DNA from: Vibrio sp. B1FLJ16
Lineage (GTDB): Bacteria; Pseudomonadota; Gammaproteobacteria; Enterobacterales; Vibrionaceae
Assembly (NCBI RefSeq): GCF_905175385.1
Contig: NZ_HG992749.1
Coordinates: 2,852,001 to 2,916,000 of the forward strand
Direction of reading: 5' to 3'
DNA: 64,000 nucleotides
Below the pieces are notes generated by a model. The model was not told the DNA's origin and did not search any database. It saw only the letters and a program-made list of their open reading frames with translations. Shown piece after piece: positions 1 to 9,491 of the stretch (its first letter is position 1; each line of letters starts with the position of its first letter). Made by a program: the position numbers and the translations under genes.

Positions 1-275
1 GTGTAAACCTGCGTGATAAATGTATCGACGGCATCACTGTAAACAAAGAAATCTGTGAGAACTACGTTTACAATTCTATTGGTATCGTAACTTACCTTAA
101 CCCTTACATCGGCCACCATGAAGGTGACATTGTCGGTAAGATATGTGCAGAAACGGGTAAAAGCGTTCGCGAAGTCGTACTGGAACGCGGCCTGCTCACT
201 GCAGAGGAACTTGACGAAATCTTATCAGTCGAGAACTTCATGCATCCGACATACAAAGCCAAACGCTACGAGTAA
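1..275 (+). CDS. aspA: Aspartate ammonia-lyase, C-terminal end (partial)
   Basis: The left edge cuts this gene. About 90 codons remain in frame, ending in TAA at 273-275. The visible protein contains [20 protein letters not shown], typical of the C-terminal domain of the aspartase/fumarase superfamily, and ends [11 protein letters not shown]. Aspartase deaminates L-aspartate to fumarate and ammonia in the cytoplasm. The next gene on the same strand is a DcuA-type carrier, the usual aspA-dcuA arrangement, which supports aspartase over fumarase or argininosuccinate lyase. The catalytic signature loop lies outside the window. Confidence 0.9.
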   Translation, partial: VNLRDKCIDGITVNKEICENYVYNSIGIVTYLNPYIGHHEGDIVGKICAETGKSVREVVLERGLLTAEELDEILSVENFMHPTYKAKRYE

Positions 276-289
276 GTAGTCTACCGCAG

Positions 290-311
290 GGGGGCCACAA
301 GGTCCCCTTTT
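290..311 (+). terminator. Rho-independent terminator after aspA
   Basis: A 7-bp stem (GGGGGCC with GGTCCCC, one G-T wobble) closes an ACAA loop and is followed by TTTT. It starts 14 nt after the aspA stop. The T tract is short, so readthrough into dcuA is possible. Confidence 0.55.
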
Positions 312-369
312 AGGCTTTCACACGGTTAACCACATTTTTTCTAAGCTTTTAAAACAGAAAGCCGTTTGG

Positions 370-421
370 TTCTGATTCTCTGAACATTTATTCCTGTTCC
401 TGAGTGTTCAAAAAATCAGAA
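370..421. promoter_or_regulatory. Large inverted repeat upstream of dcuA
   Basis: Two 17-nt arms at 370-386 (TTCTGATTCTCTGAACA) and 405-421 (TGTTCAAAAAATCAGAA) match as an inverted repeat at 15 of 17 positions, around an 18-nt spacer. The right arm ends about 17 nt before the GAGG ribosome binding site of dcuA. It could be a leader hairpin or a dimeric operator. The regulator is unknown, and I see no clear Fnr or Crp consensus. Confidence 0.5.
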
Positions 422-449
422 TCTATACAAACTAAACGAGGTACTAATA

Positions 450-1757
450 ATGGTCATGGTCGAACTCTTCGTGGTTCTGCTCTTTATCTATTTAGGGGCA
501 AGAATCGGCGGTATCGGCATTGGTTTTGCCGGTGGCGCAGGTGTCATTGCGCTGTCTCTGATCCTGGGCGTTCCAACTAGTCAGGCTTTTATCCCTGTTG
601 ACGTAATTTTAATCATCATGTCCGTAATTACCGCTATTGCAGCGATGCAGGTTGCTGGTGGTCTGGACTGGATGGTACAAGTTGCGGAAAACTTTTTACG
701 TAAACATCCGGAGCGCATCACGTTCTACGCCCCTATCGTGACATTCCTGATGACACTGATGGCAGGTACGGGTCATACGGCGTTCTCTACTCTGCCGGTA
801 ATTGCAGAAGTAGCCAAAGGCCAGGGTGTTCGTCCTTCACGTCCACTGTCTATCGCCGTTGTTGCTTCACAAATCGCAATCACAGCGTCTCCGATTTCAG
901 CGGCAGTGGTTGCCTTTGCTGCAATGCTGGCACCATTTGGTGTGGATTACCTGACACTGCTTGCCGTGTGTATTCCGACCACATTCATCGCTTGTATGAT
1001 TGGTGCATTTGTTGCGAACTTCATGGGCAGCGAACTGAAAGACGATCCTGAGTATCAGCATCGCCTAGAAAATGGTCTGATCAAGCTAAGCACTGAATCA
1101 AAGCGTGAAATTCTACCAACTGCGAAAAAAGCGACTTTCATCTTCCTGGGTGCTATCGCATTTGTTGTCTGTTACGCCGCGGCAATCTCTGGCTCTGTAG
1201 GTCTAATTGAGAACCCTGCTCTGGGCCGTAACGAGGCAATCATGACCGTCATGCTGGCAGCAGCGGCAGTGATCGTCATGAGCTGTAAAATCGATGCAAG
1301 CAAAATCCCTGCAGCCGCAACATTCCGCTCAGGTATGACTGCGTGTGTCTGTGTACTTGGTGTAGCATGGCTGGGCTCTACGTTTGTAAACGCGCACGTA
1401 GACGGCATTAAAGAAGTCGCTGGCGCGCTACTGGCAGATTACCCTTGGATGCTCGCATTAGTACTGTTCTTTGCTTCTATGCTGTTGTACTCACAAGGTG
1501 CGACGACTGTTGCACTGATGCCAGCTGCTTTGGCTATCGGTGTTGCTCCACTTACTGCTGTTGCATCCTTCGCAGCGGTAAGTGCGCTGTTCGTTCTGCC
1601 AACTTACCCGACACTGCTTGCAGCGGTTGAAATGGATGACACAGGCTCAACTCGTATCGGTAAATACGTATTTAACCACCCGTTCTTTTTACCGGGTGTG
1701 GTAACCATCTCCTCAGCGGTTGCTTTAGGCTTCGCCTTTGGCGGTCTGCTGATCTAG
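450..1757 (+). CDS. dcuA: Anaerobic C4-dicarboxylate transporter, DcuA/DcuB family
   Basis: This 435-residue, very hydrophobic inner-membrane protein belongs to the Dcu family (E. coli DcuA is 433 aa). The N-terminus MVELFVVLLFIYLGARIGG and the segment with MAGTGHTAFSTLPVIAEVAK are typical of the family. Dcu carriers exchange external fumarate, malate or aspartate for succinate during anaerobic growth. Its place directly after aspA favours DcuA, which would bring aspartate to the lyase. A GAGGT ribosome binding site at about 438-442 serves ATG 450 or ATG 456. About ten membrane segments are predicted from hydrophobicity. The DcuA versus DcuB assignment rests on context. Confidence 0.9.
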   Translation: MVMVELFVVLLFIYLGARIGGIGIGFAGGAGVIALSLILGVPTSQAFIPVDVILIIMSVITAIAAMQVAGGLDWMVQVAENFLRKHPERITFYAPIVTFLMTLMAGTGHTAFSTLPVIAEVAKGQGVRPSRPLSIAVVASQIAITASPISAAVVAFAAMLAPFGVDYLTLLAVCIPTTFIACMIGAFVANFMGSELKDDPEYQHRLENGLIKLSTESKREILPTAKKATFIFLGAIAFVVCYAAAISGSVGLIENPALGRNEAIMTVMLAAAAVIVMSCKIDASKIPAAATFRSGMTACVCVLGVAWLGSTFVNAHVDGIKEVAGALLADYPWMLALVLFFASMLLYSQGATTVALMPAALAIGVAPLTAVASFAAVSALFVLPTYPTLLAAVEMDDTGSTRIGKYVFNHPFFLPGVVTISSAVALGFAFGGLLI

Positions 1758-1777
1758 TAAAAACAGAGTCTTACTCG

Positions 1778-1798
1778 GGGAGCTTCGGCTCCCTTTTT
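1778..1798 (+). terminator. Rho-independent terminator after dcuA
   Basis: GGGAGC, loop TTCG, GCTCCC, then TTTTTT. A UUCG tetraloop on a strong stem about 20 nt after the dcuA stop makes this a confident terminator. Confidence 0.9.
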
Positions 1799-1918
1799 TA
1801 TTATCTGAAAATGAACATTTCGATTAAAAAACCTTCACTTTAATGAAACTTATGGCTTAGTCAGCAGGTCTGATTGAGTTACACTTACGGCAATTATCTA
1901 AGACGATTTGAACATTTT

Positions 1919-3745
1919 ATGCGCGCATTACTCTCCGTATTACTCCTAGGCTTGATTACCTTCTCTGCACCGTCTCTTGCCTTGTTTGGTAACGAACAGT
2001 TTACAAATAGTCAGAACAATAACTTTGGTAACAGCAACGACAGTTTTGTCCCTGTCGACCAGGCGTTTCCGTTTAACTTCTATCAGCAAGACGGCAAGCT
2101 GATGCTCGACTGGCAGGTGCGCGACGGCTATTACCTGTATCAGGAGCGTTTGTCAGTATCCGCAGAAAACGTCACTATTGGTGAGTTAGAGATGGAGCAA
2201 GGTACCTCGTATAACGATGAGTTTTTCGGGGAAGTGCATATCTACACCACGCCTTTGTTTGTCAATGTACCGCTTTCTGGCTGGCAAGAAGGTGCTCGCG
2301 TTATCGTCCAGTATCAAGGCTGTGCCAAAGCCGGCTTCTGCTACCCGCCAGAAACGCGCATCATACCAGTTACCGCTTTCACTCCGCCAAGCGGTTCCTC
2401 AGCTGAGCCTGCGGTAACCACACAGCAAGCATCAGCGCAGAAACAAACGGATAAGTCTGCACCAACAAACAACACTACTCAGTCAGCACCAGTCACGCAA
2501 CAGGACAGCCTAGCAGCCAACCTGGCTGACAACTGGTGGACACCTCTGCTGTTTTTAGCCTTGGGCGTCGGCCTCGCCTTTACCCCATGCGTATTACCAA
2601 TGTATCCGATCCTGACCAGTATCGTGCTTGGTGGCGGAAAACTCAGCCAACGCCGCGCTCTTGGTCTGTCGTTTGTCTACGTCCAGGGCATGGCGTTGAC
2701 CTATACCCTGCTCGGTCTGGTTGTCGCTTCTGCGGGTATGCAGTTCCAGGCAGCAATGCAACATCCCTATGTGCTGATCGGGATAAGTGTATTGTTCATC
2801 GCGCTGGCCATGTCTATGTTTGGCTTGTATTCCCTTCAGCTCCCAAGCGGCGTGCAAACCTGGCTTAATAACCTGAGCAACAAACAGCAAGGAGGCAGCA
2901 GTACCAGCGTCTTCGTGATGGGTGCAATCTCGGGCCTGGTATGCTCACCCTGCACCACCGCGCCTCTCTCTGGTGCCCTGATATACGTTGCACAGAGTGG
3001 TGATCTGCTGACCGGCGGTATCGCGTTATACGCACTTGCGATGGGAATGGGTATTCCGCTGATTCTCATCGCAGTATTTGGCAACAAGCTGCTGCCAAAA
3101 GCAGGTAACTGGATGAACCGTGTAAAGACGCTATTCGGTTTCATTTTACTTGCCGCGCCAATCTTCCTGCTTGAGCGGCTTTTGCCTGAGATGTGGTCGA
3201 CTCTGCTCTGGTCAGCGCTAGGTATCGTCGCGTTCGGCTGGTTATACCATGTGAAGAACAGCTTAGAGTTTGGTGGTTGGAAACAGAGCGCTGTTGGCAT
3301 TGTCGCGGTGCTTGGTCTGCTTGCCTCGGCACAGCCCGCACTGAACTACTGGTTTGGCAGCCACGAGATTCAGGCTCAGCAAACCACCATCAGTTTCACG
3401 CGCATCGCAAACGTGGCAGAACTGGAGGAGCAACTCGCTATCGCTAAACAGGCAGGCAAACCTGTGATGCTCGATTTCTACGCCGACTGGTGTGTTGCTT
3501 GTAAAGAGTTTGAGAAGTACACCTTCCATACGCCAAAAGTCGAAGACAAACTGCAAGATTTTGTGCTTCTTAAGGCCGATGTGACAAAAAACCAGATCCA
3601 GGATATAGAATTGCTGAAGCAGATGCAGGTGCTTGGCTTACCAACTATTGAATTTTGGAATAGCAAAGGCGAACATATTTCAAACGCCCGTTTAACCGGC
3701 TTTATGCAGGCCGAACCTTTCTTAGAGCACATCAGCCAGTTCTGA
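1919..3745 (+). CDS. dsbD: Thiol:disulfide interchange protein DsbD
   Basis: DsbD moves reducing power from cytoplasmic thioredoxin to periplasmic DsbC and DsbG and to cytochrome c maturation. All three modules are visible. A signal peptide ([21 protein letters not shown]) precedes an alpha domain with Cys135 and Cys141 (GCAKAGFC). A central membrane domain carries Cys224 (TPCVLP) and CSPC at 342-345. A C-terminal thioredoxin-like gamma domain carries WCVAC, Cys525 and Cys528. The open frame extends up to a TTG at 1874, but ATG 1919 places the signal peptide at the N-terminus and is preferred. Length is 608 residues, somewhat longer than E. coli DsbD. No cutA lies upstream, unlike E. coli. 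Confidence 0.95.
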   Translation: MRALLSVLLLGLITFSAPSLALFGNEQFTNSQNNNFGNSNDSFVPVDQAFPFNFYQQDGKLMLDWQVRDGYYLYQERLSVSAENVTIGELEMEQGTSYNDEFFGEVHIYTTPLFVNVPLSGWQEGARVIVQYQGCAKAGFCYPPETRIIPVTAFTPPSGSSAEPAVTTQQASAQKQTDKSAPTNNTTQSAPVTQQDSLAANLADNWWTPLLFLALGVGLAFTPCVLPMYPILTSIVLGGGKLSQRRALGLSFVYVQGMALTYTLLGLVVASAGMQFQAAMQHPYVLIGISVLFIALAMSMFGLYSLQLPSGVQTWLNNLSNKQQGGSSTSVFVMGAISGLVCSPCTTAPLSGALIYVAQSGDLLTGGIALYALAMGMGIPLILIAVFGNKLLPKAGNWMNRVKTLFGFILLAAPIFLLERLLPEMWSTLLWSALGIVAFGWLYHVKNSLEFGGWKQSAVGIVAVLGLLASAQPALNYWFGSHEIQAQQTTISFTRIANVAELEEQLAIAKQAGKPVMLDFYADWCVACKEFEKYTFHTPKVEDKLQDFVLLKADVTKNQIQDIELLKQMQVLGLPTIEFWNSKGEHISNARLTGFMQAEPFLEHISQF

Positions 3746-3758
3746 TTACGCTAAATTC

Positions 3759-3809
3759 AAACGCCAGTGCCTGTTCAAAAGTAAATTAAGAACGCACTGG
3801 CGTTTTTTA
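3759..3809 (+). terminator. Terminator after dsbD
   Basis: A long-loop hairpin: AACGCCAGTGC pairs with GCACTGGCGTT across about 20 nt and is followed by TTTTTATT. It lies just after the dsbD stop. Confidence 0.8.
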
Positions 3810-3857
3810 TTTCACAGTTTGAGCTGACTAAATGATGTGTATATGCATTTCATCTAA

Positions 3858-3884
3858 TAAAAGTCGATTTGGTTCAGACTTTTA
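3858..3884. promoter_or_regulatory. Inverted repeat upstream of the crbR-like gene
   Basis: TAAAAGTC at 3858-3865 and GACTTTTA at 3877-3884 form perfect 8-bp arms with an 11-nt spacer, about 75 nt before the start codon. This symmetry suits a dimeric LuxR-type regulator. The GACTTT/AAAGTC core recurs upstream of other acetate-switch genes in the window, so autoregulation is a reasonable inference but is not shown. Confidence 0.4.
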
Positions 3885-3959
3885 GCGAATAAAGATTGTC
3901 CACCGTCTCAAAGCTGGACAATAATAAATTTAACGAAATAGTCAAAAGTGTTTAACGTC

Positions 3960-4589
3960 ATGGATTCGACCTACACCATCATCATCGCCGATGATCACCC
4001 GCTCTTCCGTAATGCCTTGTTCCAGTCGGTACATATGGCGGTGAGTGGTGCCAACCTTCTCGAAGCTGACTCTCTGGATGCCCTGCTCGCATTGTTAGAA
4101 AAAGAGGATGAGCCAGATCTCGTGTTGTTGGATCTCAAGATGCCCGGTGCAAATGGTATGTCCGGTCTGATTCATCTGCGCGCTGAGTATCCGGATTTAC
4201 CAATTGTAGTGGTTTCTGCCAGTGAAGAGCCGGCTGTCGTTACTCAGGTGAAAAGTCATGGTGCATTCGGTTTTATTCCAAAATCGAGTGATATGCGTGA
4301 GCTGGTCAATGCCATCAATCAGGTGCTTAACGGCGACCCGTATTTCCCGGAAGGACTTATCACCAACAGTGCCGCATGCAGCGACTTAGCTGAAAAGATT
4401 GCGACACTGACGCCACAGCAATACAAAGTGTTAGGGATGCTGTCAGATGGCTTGCTGAACAAACAAATCGCTTATGAGCTGAATGTTTCAGAAGCCACTA
4501 TCAAAGCACACATGACCGCCATTTTCCGTAAGTTAGGCGTTAAGAACCGCACCCAGGCTGTGATCATGCTGACAGAAATGAATAGCTAA
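3960..4589 (+). CDS. crbR: LuxR/NarL-family response regulator, CrbR-like
   Basis: A two-domain response regulator of 209 residues. The receiver domain has the acidic pair Asp11-Asp12 (ADDHP), phosphoacceptor Asp58 (LVLLDLKMPG) and the conserved Lys in FIPKSS. The C-terminal LuxR-type helix-turn-helix is at about 145-205 (LTPQQYKVLGMLSDGLLNKQIAYELNVSEATIKAH). It lies in the same neighbourhood as the CrbS-like kinase, an ActP-like symporter and acs, the arrangement known for the CrbS/CrbR acetate switch that activates acs in Vibrio. A GTG at 3948 is an alternative start; I prefer ATG 3960 because it sits right before the conserved receiver N-terminus. No strong ribosome binding site is seen for either start. 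Confidence 0.85.
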   Translation: MDSTYTIIIADDHPLFRNALFQSVHMAVSGANLLEADSLDALLALLEKEDEPDLVLLDLKMPGANGMSGLIHLRAEYPDLPIVVVSASEEPAVVTQVKSHGAFGFIPKSSDMRELVNAINQVLNGDPYFPEGLITNSAACSDLAEKIATLTPQQYKVLGMLSDGLLNKQIAYELNVSEATIKAHMTAIFRKLGVKNRTQAVIMLTEMNS

Positions 4590-4592
4590 CGG

Positions 4593-6338
4593 TTATTCTT
4601 CTTCGGTCAACTCATCTTCTTCAGTCGGCAAGCGTAAACCTACTTTGGTAACTTGTTGATCAACAACGTCAGCAATAATCCAGTGCAGTCCCTGCCAATC
4701 AAACTGGTCTCCTAAAACCGGCGTTGATCCTAATTGCTCCTCGACTAAGCTGCTGAGGGTCTTATCCAGTAAATCATCGCCAAGATCCAATCCGTACATC
4801 ATTGCGACATCAGACAGTCTGACTTCAATATCGAGAAAGAAATCACCAAAGAATCGGCTCATAGACTCCTGCTCCGGAGCCTCACTAAACAGCAGGCTCA
4901 GAGCATCCAGATCCTTCTCCTGGGCAAATACGCACAAGGTATCGTCTTCTTCCAGCCTGGTACTGCCTGAGGGATGGAGCAGTTCCTGATGGCGGAATAC
5001 CGCTGCAATACGAGTGCCTTCCGGCATGGACAGACTTCTCAGAGGTTCGCCAATGCACCACTTATCCGCTTTCAACCGGTAGACAAACAGCTCCCACTCA
5101 CTGGTCGGGTACACCTCAACACCAATCCGTGAAACTGGCTCAGGTTTTGGCGGCAGCTCCACTTTGGCCAGCGTCATGGCTTTAGTCAGAGTGCCGCCCT
5201 GAACAATCAGGGACACCATCACCACAAAGAAGGCGAGATTGAAGTAAAGCTGCGCGTCCGGTAATCCTGCCATCATCGGGAATACCGCCAGAATAATCGG
5301 CACCGCACCACGTAGGCCAACCCAGGAAACAAACCACTTTTCACGCGGGGTAAAACTTTTGAAAGGCAATAAGCCAATCCAAACTGAGATTGGACGCGCA
5401 AACAGAATCATGCCGAATGCGAGCGCTAATCCCGGCAACGCTATTGATAGCAAATTGGAAGGCGTAACCAGCAATCCTAGTACTAGGAACATGCCAATCT
5501 GAGCGAGCCAGGTCATACCGTCTAACACATGCAGAATCGAGTGACGGCTGCGCGTCGGGCGGTTGCCAAGCAACAGACCCACTAAGTAAATCGAGAGAAT
5601 ACCACTACCACCGAACATATTTGACAAGGCAAAAATCAGCAGACCGCCACTGACGGTCAAAATTGAGTACAGCCCATCCGGTAACTGATTACGGTTGATG
5701 ATCTTCCAGAGTATCCAGCCACCAGCGAGACCACACAATGCACCGATACCAAACTGTTTGACAAAACTCAGGGCTAAAAAGCCGGCACTTAACTCAGAGC
5801 CGGCGCTCGACAATACGGCAATCAATGTCACGGTGAGAAATACCGCCATCGGGTCGTTGGTACCGGATTCGATTTCCAGTGTCGCCCCAACACGCTCGTT
5901 GAGACTGCGTCCTTTAAGCAGTGAGAAAACCGCAGCAGCATCGGTAGACCCCACAATCGCCCCGACAAGAATTCCCTGCAGCAAGTCCAGGTTAAACAGC
6001 CAGGTAGCCATAAGCCCCGTAATGAGTGTCGTCATAGCAACACCTAACGTAGCCAGTGACACAGATGGCCACAACGCCACCCTGAAGCTGGCGACCCTTG
6101 TTCTCATACCACCATCCAGAAGTATGATCGCTAAGGCTAAATTACTGACCAAATAGGCAACAGAGTAATCATCAAACAGGATCCCCCCTAAACCATCTTC
6201 TCCTGCCAGCATACCAACAGCCAGAAATACCAGAAGAATCGGAATACCCAGTTTAGAAGAAACAGGGCTTAGAAGAACGCTAAGTGCAATCAGCAATGCA
6301 CCGACGAGAAAAAAACTGTTAATGGTGTTTGCGTCCAT
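4593..6338 (-). CDS. nhaP2: Cation/proton antiporter, NhaP2/CvrA family
   Basis: A 581-residue inner-membrane antiporter of the CPA1 type. Residues 1-390 are strongly hydrophobic and contain the transport-core signatures STDAA (131-135) and the Asn161-Asp162 pair ([10 protein letters not shown]). The soluble C-terminal part contains a TrkA-C-like regulatory domain at about 405-490 and a further acidic domain ending in DELTEEE. Family members in Vibrio exchange K+ (and Na+) for H+ and protect against potassium load at acidic pH. The gene converges on the crbR-like gene with only 3 bp between the two stop codons and no visible terminator, so the two transcripts may overlap. Confidence 0.88.
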   Translation of the reverse strand: MDANTINSFFLVGALLIALSVLLSPVSSKLGIPILLVFLAVGMLAGEDGLGGILFDDYSVAYLVSNLALAIILLDGGMRTRVASFRVALWPSVSLATLGVAMTTLITGLMATWLFNLDLLQGILVGAIVGSTDAAAVFSLLKGRSLNERVGATLEIESGTNDPMAVFLTVTLIAVLSSAGSELSAGFLALSFVKQFGIGALCGLAGGWILWKIINRNQLPDGLYSILTVSGGLLIFALSNMFGGSGILSIYLVGLLLGNRPTRSRHSILHVLDGMTWLAQIGMFLVLGLLVTPSNLLSIALPGLALAFGMILFARPISVWIGLLPFKSFTPREKWFVSWVGLRGAVPIILAVFPMMAGLPDAQLYFNLAFFVVMVSLIVQGGTLTKAMTLAKVELPPKPEPVSRIGVEVYPTSEWELFVYRLKADKWCIGEPLRSLSMPEGTRIAAVFRHQELLHPSGSTRLEEDDTLCVFAQEKDLDALSLLFSEAPEQESMSRFFGDFFLDIEVRLSDVAMMYGLDLGDDLLDKTLSSLVEEQLGSTPVLGDQFDWQGLHWIIADVVDQQVTKVGLRLPTEEDELTEEE

Positions 6339-6737
6339 TCCACCCTCCCTTATGAAAAACGATGACCAATATATGTAAGTCTGTCAGTTTAACCTCTATT
6401 GAGTCATCAAAGCTCTAGCTGAAACGAAAACTTTATGTAAACAAACAACTTGAGATGACTGGCAAGTTCTTCGTACAGAATGAAGCAAAGAAATGAAGAA
6501 TAGATAACGCTAACAAAAATAAATCGTGGAAAAATGTCATCTCGTATTAGACCTTAGACTAATTTAACATTGATTTAACATTGGACATTTCACTCTAAAC
6601 GCCTTTAAACGCCCATAATACGGGCTTTTTTTGTTTTTAACGTCTCGACTAAAGTTGAAAAGAGTTCTTGCCAACACCTTGCTAATGTACAAGGTGAAAC
6701 ATTTTATTAACAACACACCGATCGTAAGGAGACGGCA
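6339..6737. promoter_or_regulatory. Divergent intergenic region (antiporter / acetate symporter)
   Basis: About 400 bp without a gene, between the antiporter (minus strand) and the DUF4212-symporter operon (plus strand). It is AT-rich and includes the direct repeat TTAGACC-TTAGACT within 6546-6563, the duplicated motif ATTTAACATTG around 6561-6583, and a weak hairpin GCCC-N7-GGGC followed by T7 near 6613-6634. The strong ribosome binding site AAGGAGA is just before the DUF4212 start. A control region with one or more regulator sites is likely. Confidence 0.5.
6546..6563 (+). promoter_or_regulatory. Candidate CrbR-type site upstream of the acetate symporter operon
   Basis: ATTAGACCTTAGACTAAT contains two copies of TTAGAC in direct orientation and lies about 175 bp before the DUF4212 start. 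Related TAGAC/AAGTC sequences lie upstream of acs, the DUF294 gene and the crbR-like and crbS-like genes. Recognition by the CrbR-like protein is my inference. Confidence 0.35.
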
Positions 6738-7001
6738 ATGGCATTTGAAAATGAAGAAAGAGCCAAAGCCTATTGGGACAAGAACGTAAAGCTCATGATC
6801 ACCTTGATGGTGATCTGGTTCGTAGTATCTTTTGGCTGCGGCATTTTATTTGTCGACGTACTTAATCAGTTTCAAATAGGCGGATACAAACTTGGTTTCT
6901 GGTTTGCTCAACAAGGCTCCATCTACGCCTTCCTGGGTATTATTTTTTACTACGCATGGAAGATGCGCAAAATCGACCGTGAATTCGGCGTAGACGAGTA
7001 A
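6738..7001 (+). CDS. DUF4212 family protein, symporter small subunit
   Basis: A small 87-residue membrane protein with two predicted helices (about 20-45 and 52-75) and charged ends. The motifs AYWDKNVKLM near the N-terminus and FWFAQQGSIYAFLGIIFYYAW are typical of DUF4212. Family members sit immediately before a sodium/solute symporter and are regarded as its small subunit. Here the gap to the symporter is 12 bp, with an AAGGAG ribosome binding site inside it, so translation is probably coupled in level. The start is supported by AAGGAGACGGCA just before ATG 6738. Confidence 0.88.
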   Translation: MAFENEERAKAYWDKNVKLMITLMVIWFVVSFGCGILFVDVLNQFQIGGYKLGFWFAQQGSIYAFLGIIFYYAWKMRKIDREFGVDE

Positions 7002-7013
7002 GGAGTCACTCAG

Positions 7014-8741
7014 ATGGATTTGAAAACTATTACCTACCTGGTTGTTGGCGCAACCTTCATCCTGTACATCGGGATCGCAATTTGGGCGCGCGCTGGCTCG
7101 ACCAAAGAGTTCTACGTTGCAGGTGGGGGTGTAAACCCAATCGCTAACGGTATGGCGACAGCGGCAGACTGGATGTCAGCAGCTTCGTTTATTTCAATGG
7201 CAGGTCTGATTGCCTTTATGGGCTACGGCGGTAGTGTGTTCCTGATGGGCTGGACTGGCGGTTACGTGCTGCTGGCACTTCTGTTAGCACCTTACCTGCG
7301 TAAATTCGGGAAGTTTACTGTACCTGAATTCGTCGGTGAACGTTTCTACTCTAAAACAGCTCGTATCGTAGCGGTTATCTGTTTGATCATCGCATCGGTA
7401 ACTTACGTTATCGGTCAGATGAAAGGGGTTGGCGTTGCCTTCGGTCGTTTCCTGGAAGTAGATTACTCAACTGGTCTACTGATTGGTATGTGTATTGTAT
7501 TCATGTACGCAGTATTAGGCGGCATGAAAGGCATCACATACACGCAGATAGCTCAGTATTGCGTACTCATTCTTGCTTACACTATCCCTGCAATCTTTAT
7601 CTCTCTGCAGCTAACCGGTAACCCGATTCCACAAATTGGTCTGGGAAGTACCATGGCAGGCACCGATGTCTATCTGCTCGACCGGCTCGACCAGGTGGTG
7701 ACCGAACTCGGCTTTAGTGAGTACACGACTCAGGTCCGTGGTGACACGCTAAACATGTTCGCTTACACCATGTCACTGATGATCGGTACTGCGGGTCTGC
7801 CACACGTAATCATCCGCTTCTTCACTGTGCCTAAGGTTCGTGATGCGCGTACGTCTGCAGGCTGGGCTCTGATTTTCATTGCGATTCTTTACACTACAGC
7901 TCCTGCAGTATCAGCAATGGCGCGTCTAAACCTAATGAACACGGTTAATCCGGCTCCTGGTCAGCATCTGGCTTACGACGAGCGTCCTGACTGGTTCAAA
8001 AACTGGGAGAAGACTGGCCTGCTAGGCTTTGAAGACAAAAACGGTGATGGCAACATTCAGTACACATCAGATGCAGCGACCAACGAGTTAAAAGTTGATA
8101 ACGACATCATGGTACTGGCTAACCCTGAGATTGCTAAGCTTCCAAACTGGGTAATCGCACTGGTTGCAGCAGGTGGTCTGGCGGCAGCGCTATCAACCGC
8201 AGCAGGTTTGTTGTTGGCAATATCTTCGGCGATATCGCATGACTTAATCAAAGGGGTGATAAATCCGAATATATCCGAGAAAAAAGAGCTATTGGCGAGT
8301 CGAATCTCGATGGCAGTGGCCATTGCGGTGGCAGGTTATCTGGGGCTTAACCCTCCTGGCTTTGCAGCAGGTACGGTGGCACTCGCCTTCGGCCTGGCGG
8401 CATCCTCCATCTTCCCTGCGCTGATGATGGGTATCTTCAGTAAGAACATCAACAAAGAAGGCGCTATCGCAGGTATGATTGCCGGTATCACTATCACGCT
8501 ATTCTACGTATTCCAACACAAAGGTGTCCTATTCATTCCTGAGTGGACTTACCTGGAAAGCTGGGGCAGCAACTGGTTCTTAGGTATTGAGCCAAACGCG
8601 TTTGGTGCAGTTGGTGCGGTATTTAACTTCATTGTGGCGTTCGCGGTATCGAAAGTAACTGCTGAAACACCACAAGAAGTGAAAGACCTGGTTGAGCACG
8701 TACGTGTACCTGTAGGTGCAGGTCAAGCTGTCGATCACTAA
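7014..8741 (+). CDS. actP: Sodium/solute symporter, acetate permease ActP-like
   Basis: A 575-residue SSS-family transporter with about 13 membrane segments. Typical family stretches are FYVAGGGVNPIANGMATAADWMSAASFI near the N-terminus, IGTAGLPHVIIRFFTVP in the middle and GLAAALSTAAGLLLAISSAISHD in the second half. A hydrophilic loop with DKNGDGNIQ at about residue 343 resembles an EF-hand calcium loop. Relatives coupled to DUF4212 import acetate or other short carboxylates with Na+. The substrate is inferred from family and from the nearby acs and CrbS/CrbR-like genes. A strong terminator follows, so this is a two-gene operon. Confidence 0.85.
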   Translation: MDLKTITYLVVGATFILYIGIAIWARAGSTKEFYVAGGGVNPIANGMATAADWMSAASFISMAGLIAFMGYGGSVFLMGWTGGYVLLALLLAPYLRKFGKFTVPEFVGERFYSKTARIVAVICLIIASVTYVIGQMKGVGVAFGRFLEVDYSTGLLIGMCIVFMYAVLGGMKGITYTQIAQYCVLILAYTIPAIFISLQLTGNPIPQIGLGSTMAGTDVYLLDRLDQVVTELGFSEYTTQVRGDTLNMFAYTMSLMIGTAGLPHVIIRFFTVPKVRDARTSAGWALIFIAILYTTAPAVSAMARLNLMNTVNPAPGQHLAYDERPDWFKNWEKTGLLGFEDKNGDGNIQYTSDAATNELKVDNDIMVLANPEIAKLPNWVIALVAAGGLAAALSTAAGLLLAISSAISHDLIKGVINPNISEKKELLASRISMAVAIAVAGYLGLNPPGFAAGTVALAFGLAASSIFPALMMGIFSKNINKEGAIAGMIAGITITLFYVFQHKGVLFIPEWTYLESWGSNWFLGIEPNAFGAVGAVFNFIVAFAVSKVTAETPQEVKDLVEHVRVPVGAGQAVDH

Positions 8742-8758
8742 TTATAATTAAAACCATT

Positions 8759-8795
8759 AAGCCCCGTCTGGAAACATCTGTCCGGGGCTTTTTTA
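8759..8795 (+). terminator. Terminator after the actP-like gene
   Basis: AAGCCCCG and CGGGGCTT form an 8-bp stem with an approximately 15-nt loop, followed by TTTTTT. Confidence 0.88.
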
Positions 8796-8847
8796 TTCTC
8801 CATTTTCAGTTACCATATTCAAAGCTCGTCGTTGCAAGGAAGCCAAG

Positions 8848-9330
8848 ATGTTCAAAAATAAGCACTTAATTATCGCCCTTCTGATCGCACCCATTCTTTC
8901 TCTTATCGCTTACTTCGGTACCGATTTGGCGCTGAGTGAGAAACCTCACGCAGCAAAAGAAGGTGAGAGCTACAAATTGGCCAGTAAGTCCAACTGTCGC
9001 TACACCAGCGGTCTGTGTGATATGGAAAACGGTGATTTTAAAGTCAAATTTCGTTCTGAAAAACTGACCAAAGACAGTTTGGAGCTGTCTCTTGATGCAG
9101 CCTATCCGCTGGAGGGAGTCAAAGTTTCTCTGGTTGCTGATCAGGAAAAAAACGCTAAGCCGGTGGATATGAAGCCTGCCGATCAGGCTGGTAAGAACTG
9201 GTACATCACCTTGCCAAAACCAAAATCAGCAGAAAGCTGGTTAAGAGTCGTCATTCAGTCAGAAGGCACGCTCTACTATGGTGAGACCCAAACGGCTTTC
9301 GTTAAGTACGAGACTCTGTTTACGGAATAA
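8848..9330 (+). CDS. Membrane-anchored hypothetical protein
   Basis: A 160-residue protein with one N-terminal hydrophobic helix (KHLIIALLIAPILSLIAYFGTDLAL), probably a signal anchor, followed by a soluble domain expected in the periplasm. Two Cys (SNCRYTSGLCDME) at about 49 and 57 could form a disulfide. The rest looks beta-rich. I do not recognise a named domain. It has its own terminator at 9388-9425 and follows the acetate symporter, but nothing in the sequence ties its role to acetate. The start is supported by AAGGAAG before ATG 8848. Confidence 0.75.
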   Translation: MFKNKHLIIALLIAPILSLIAYFGTDLALSEKPHAAKEGESYKLASKSNCRYTSGLCDMENGDFKVKFRSEKLTKDSLELSLDAAYPLEGVKVSLVADQEKNAKPVDMKPADQAGKNWYITLPKPKSAESWLRVVIQSEGTLYYGETQTAFVKYETLFTE

Positions 9331-9387
9331 CTGAAGAGAATTAAAACAAAGCTGAGCGGAATTGTAGGGATAACGCTCACTGACTCC

Positions 9388-9425
9388 AAGCCGATGCCTG
9401 TACAAAAGCATCGGCTTTTTTTTGT
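9388..9425 (+). terminator. Terminator after the membrane-anchored hypothetical
   Basis: AAGCCGATGC and GCATCGGCTT form a 10-bp stem with an 11-nt loop, followed by T9. Confidence 0.9.
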
Positions 9426-9491
9426 CTTCGGGCTCCGGTAAATCATCTATGGTTGATAAGAGACTTAGGATTGCGATTAAAGGAGCAAGTC

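Noticed and set aside
5695..6156. Plus-strand frame of 153 codons within the antiporter gene
   Set aside because: Shadow frame opposite a well supported NhaP2-like gene; Thr/Ser/Pro-rich composition is typical of antisense to membrane protein codons.
6598..6634. Hairpin with T7 upstream of the DUF4212 gene as a terminator or attenuator
   Set aside because: The stem is only 4 bp (GCCC/GGGC) with a 7-nt loop; too weak to call on its own.
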